DNA of 64,000 nt from Lumbricus rubellus (lineage: Eukaryota > Annelida > Clitellata > Crassiclitellata > Lumbricidae). The stretch lies in assembly GCA_945859605.1 (NCBI GenBank), contig OX243822.1:18197058-18261057 (forward strand). Reading direction: 5' to 3'. The notes under the pieces were generated by a model. The model had not been told where the DNA came from, did no database searches, and saw only the letters and a program-made list of their open reading frames with translations. Shown here one piece after another: positions 46,632-64,000 of this stretch. Position 1 is the stretch's first letter. Every line of letters begins with the position of its first letter. The position numbers and the translations under genes were made by a program.

Positions 46632-64000
<17,369 letters not shown>

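Overview
This is nuclear DNA from an intron-rich animal. Introns follow the GT-AG rule, several genes are spread over multi-kilobase introns, and tRNA-derived SINEs, non-LTR retrotransposon tails and hAT-type elements fill the gaps. The protein set (spliceosomal PLRG1, ciliary CFAP418, Wnt/planar-polarity ANKRD6 and an Ig-superfamily receptor) is metazoan. The abundance of the palindrome TAGGCCTA and the dense small repeats suggest a marine invertebrate, possibly a non-vertebrate deuterostome, but the species cannot be fixed from this window.

Layout. 1-3.4 kb is repeat-bearing intergenic DNA. 3.4-10.8 kb (+) holds an eight-exon gene whose exons join in frame into a 652-residue single-pass receptor: signal peptide, two Ig domains, Cys/Ser/Thr stalk, transmembrane helix and a cytoplasmic NHL-like beta-propeller. 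This unusual architecture is the most interesting item here. 13.4-15.8 kb (+) is a complete five-exon CFAP418 (C8orf37) orthologue of 206 residues. 16.9-20.6 kb (-) is a six-exon, 200-residue four-helix membrane protein, convergent with CFAP418, whose family I do not recognise. 21.4 kb (+) is an intact tRNA-Arg(ACG). 22.9-32.0 kb (-) is a complete 14-exon PLRG1 orthologue of 480 residues; its first coding exon contains only the ATG. 32-46.6 kb has no recognisable host gene. It holds a damaged RTE/BovB-type retrotransposon, a 1.17-kb inverted-repeat transposon, SINEs and a 3.2-kb foldback element. 46.6-64 kb (+) is the 5' part of an ANKRD6/diversin orthologue: one exon per ankyrin repeat, then a very long low-complexity exon that runs off the window.

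The genes do not form a pathway or operon; they are independent transcription units. The mobile elements do interact. The tRNA-SINE shares its 3' end with the many L2/CR1-like LINE tails, which suggests LINE-driven mobilisation. Three hAT-like non-autonomous families have readable 8-bp target duplications, one copy is nested in another family, and one small element sits between a 44-bp duplication that copies a splice donor of the receptor gene. All exon models come from hand translation with splice-phase bookkeeping; no transcript evidence was available.
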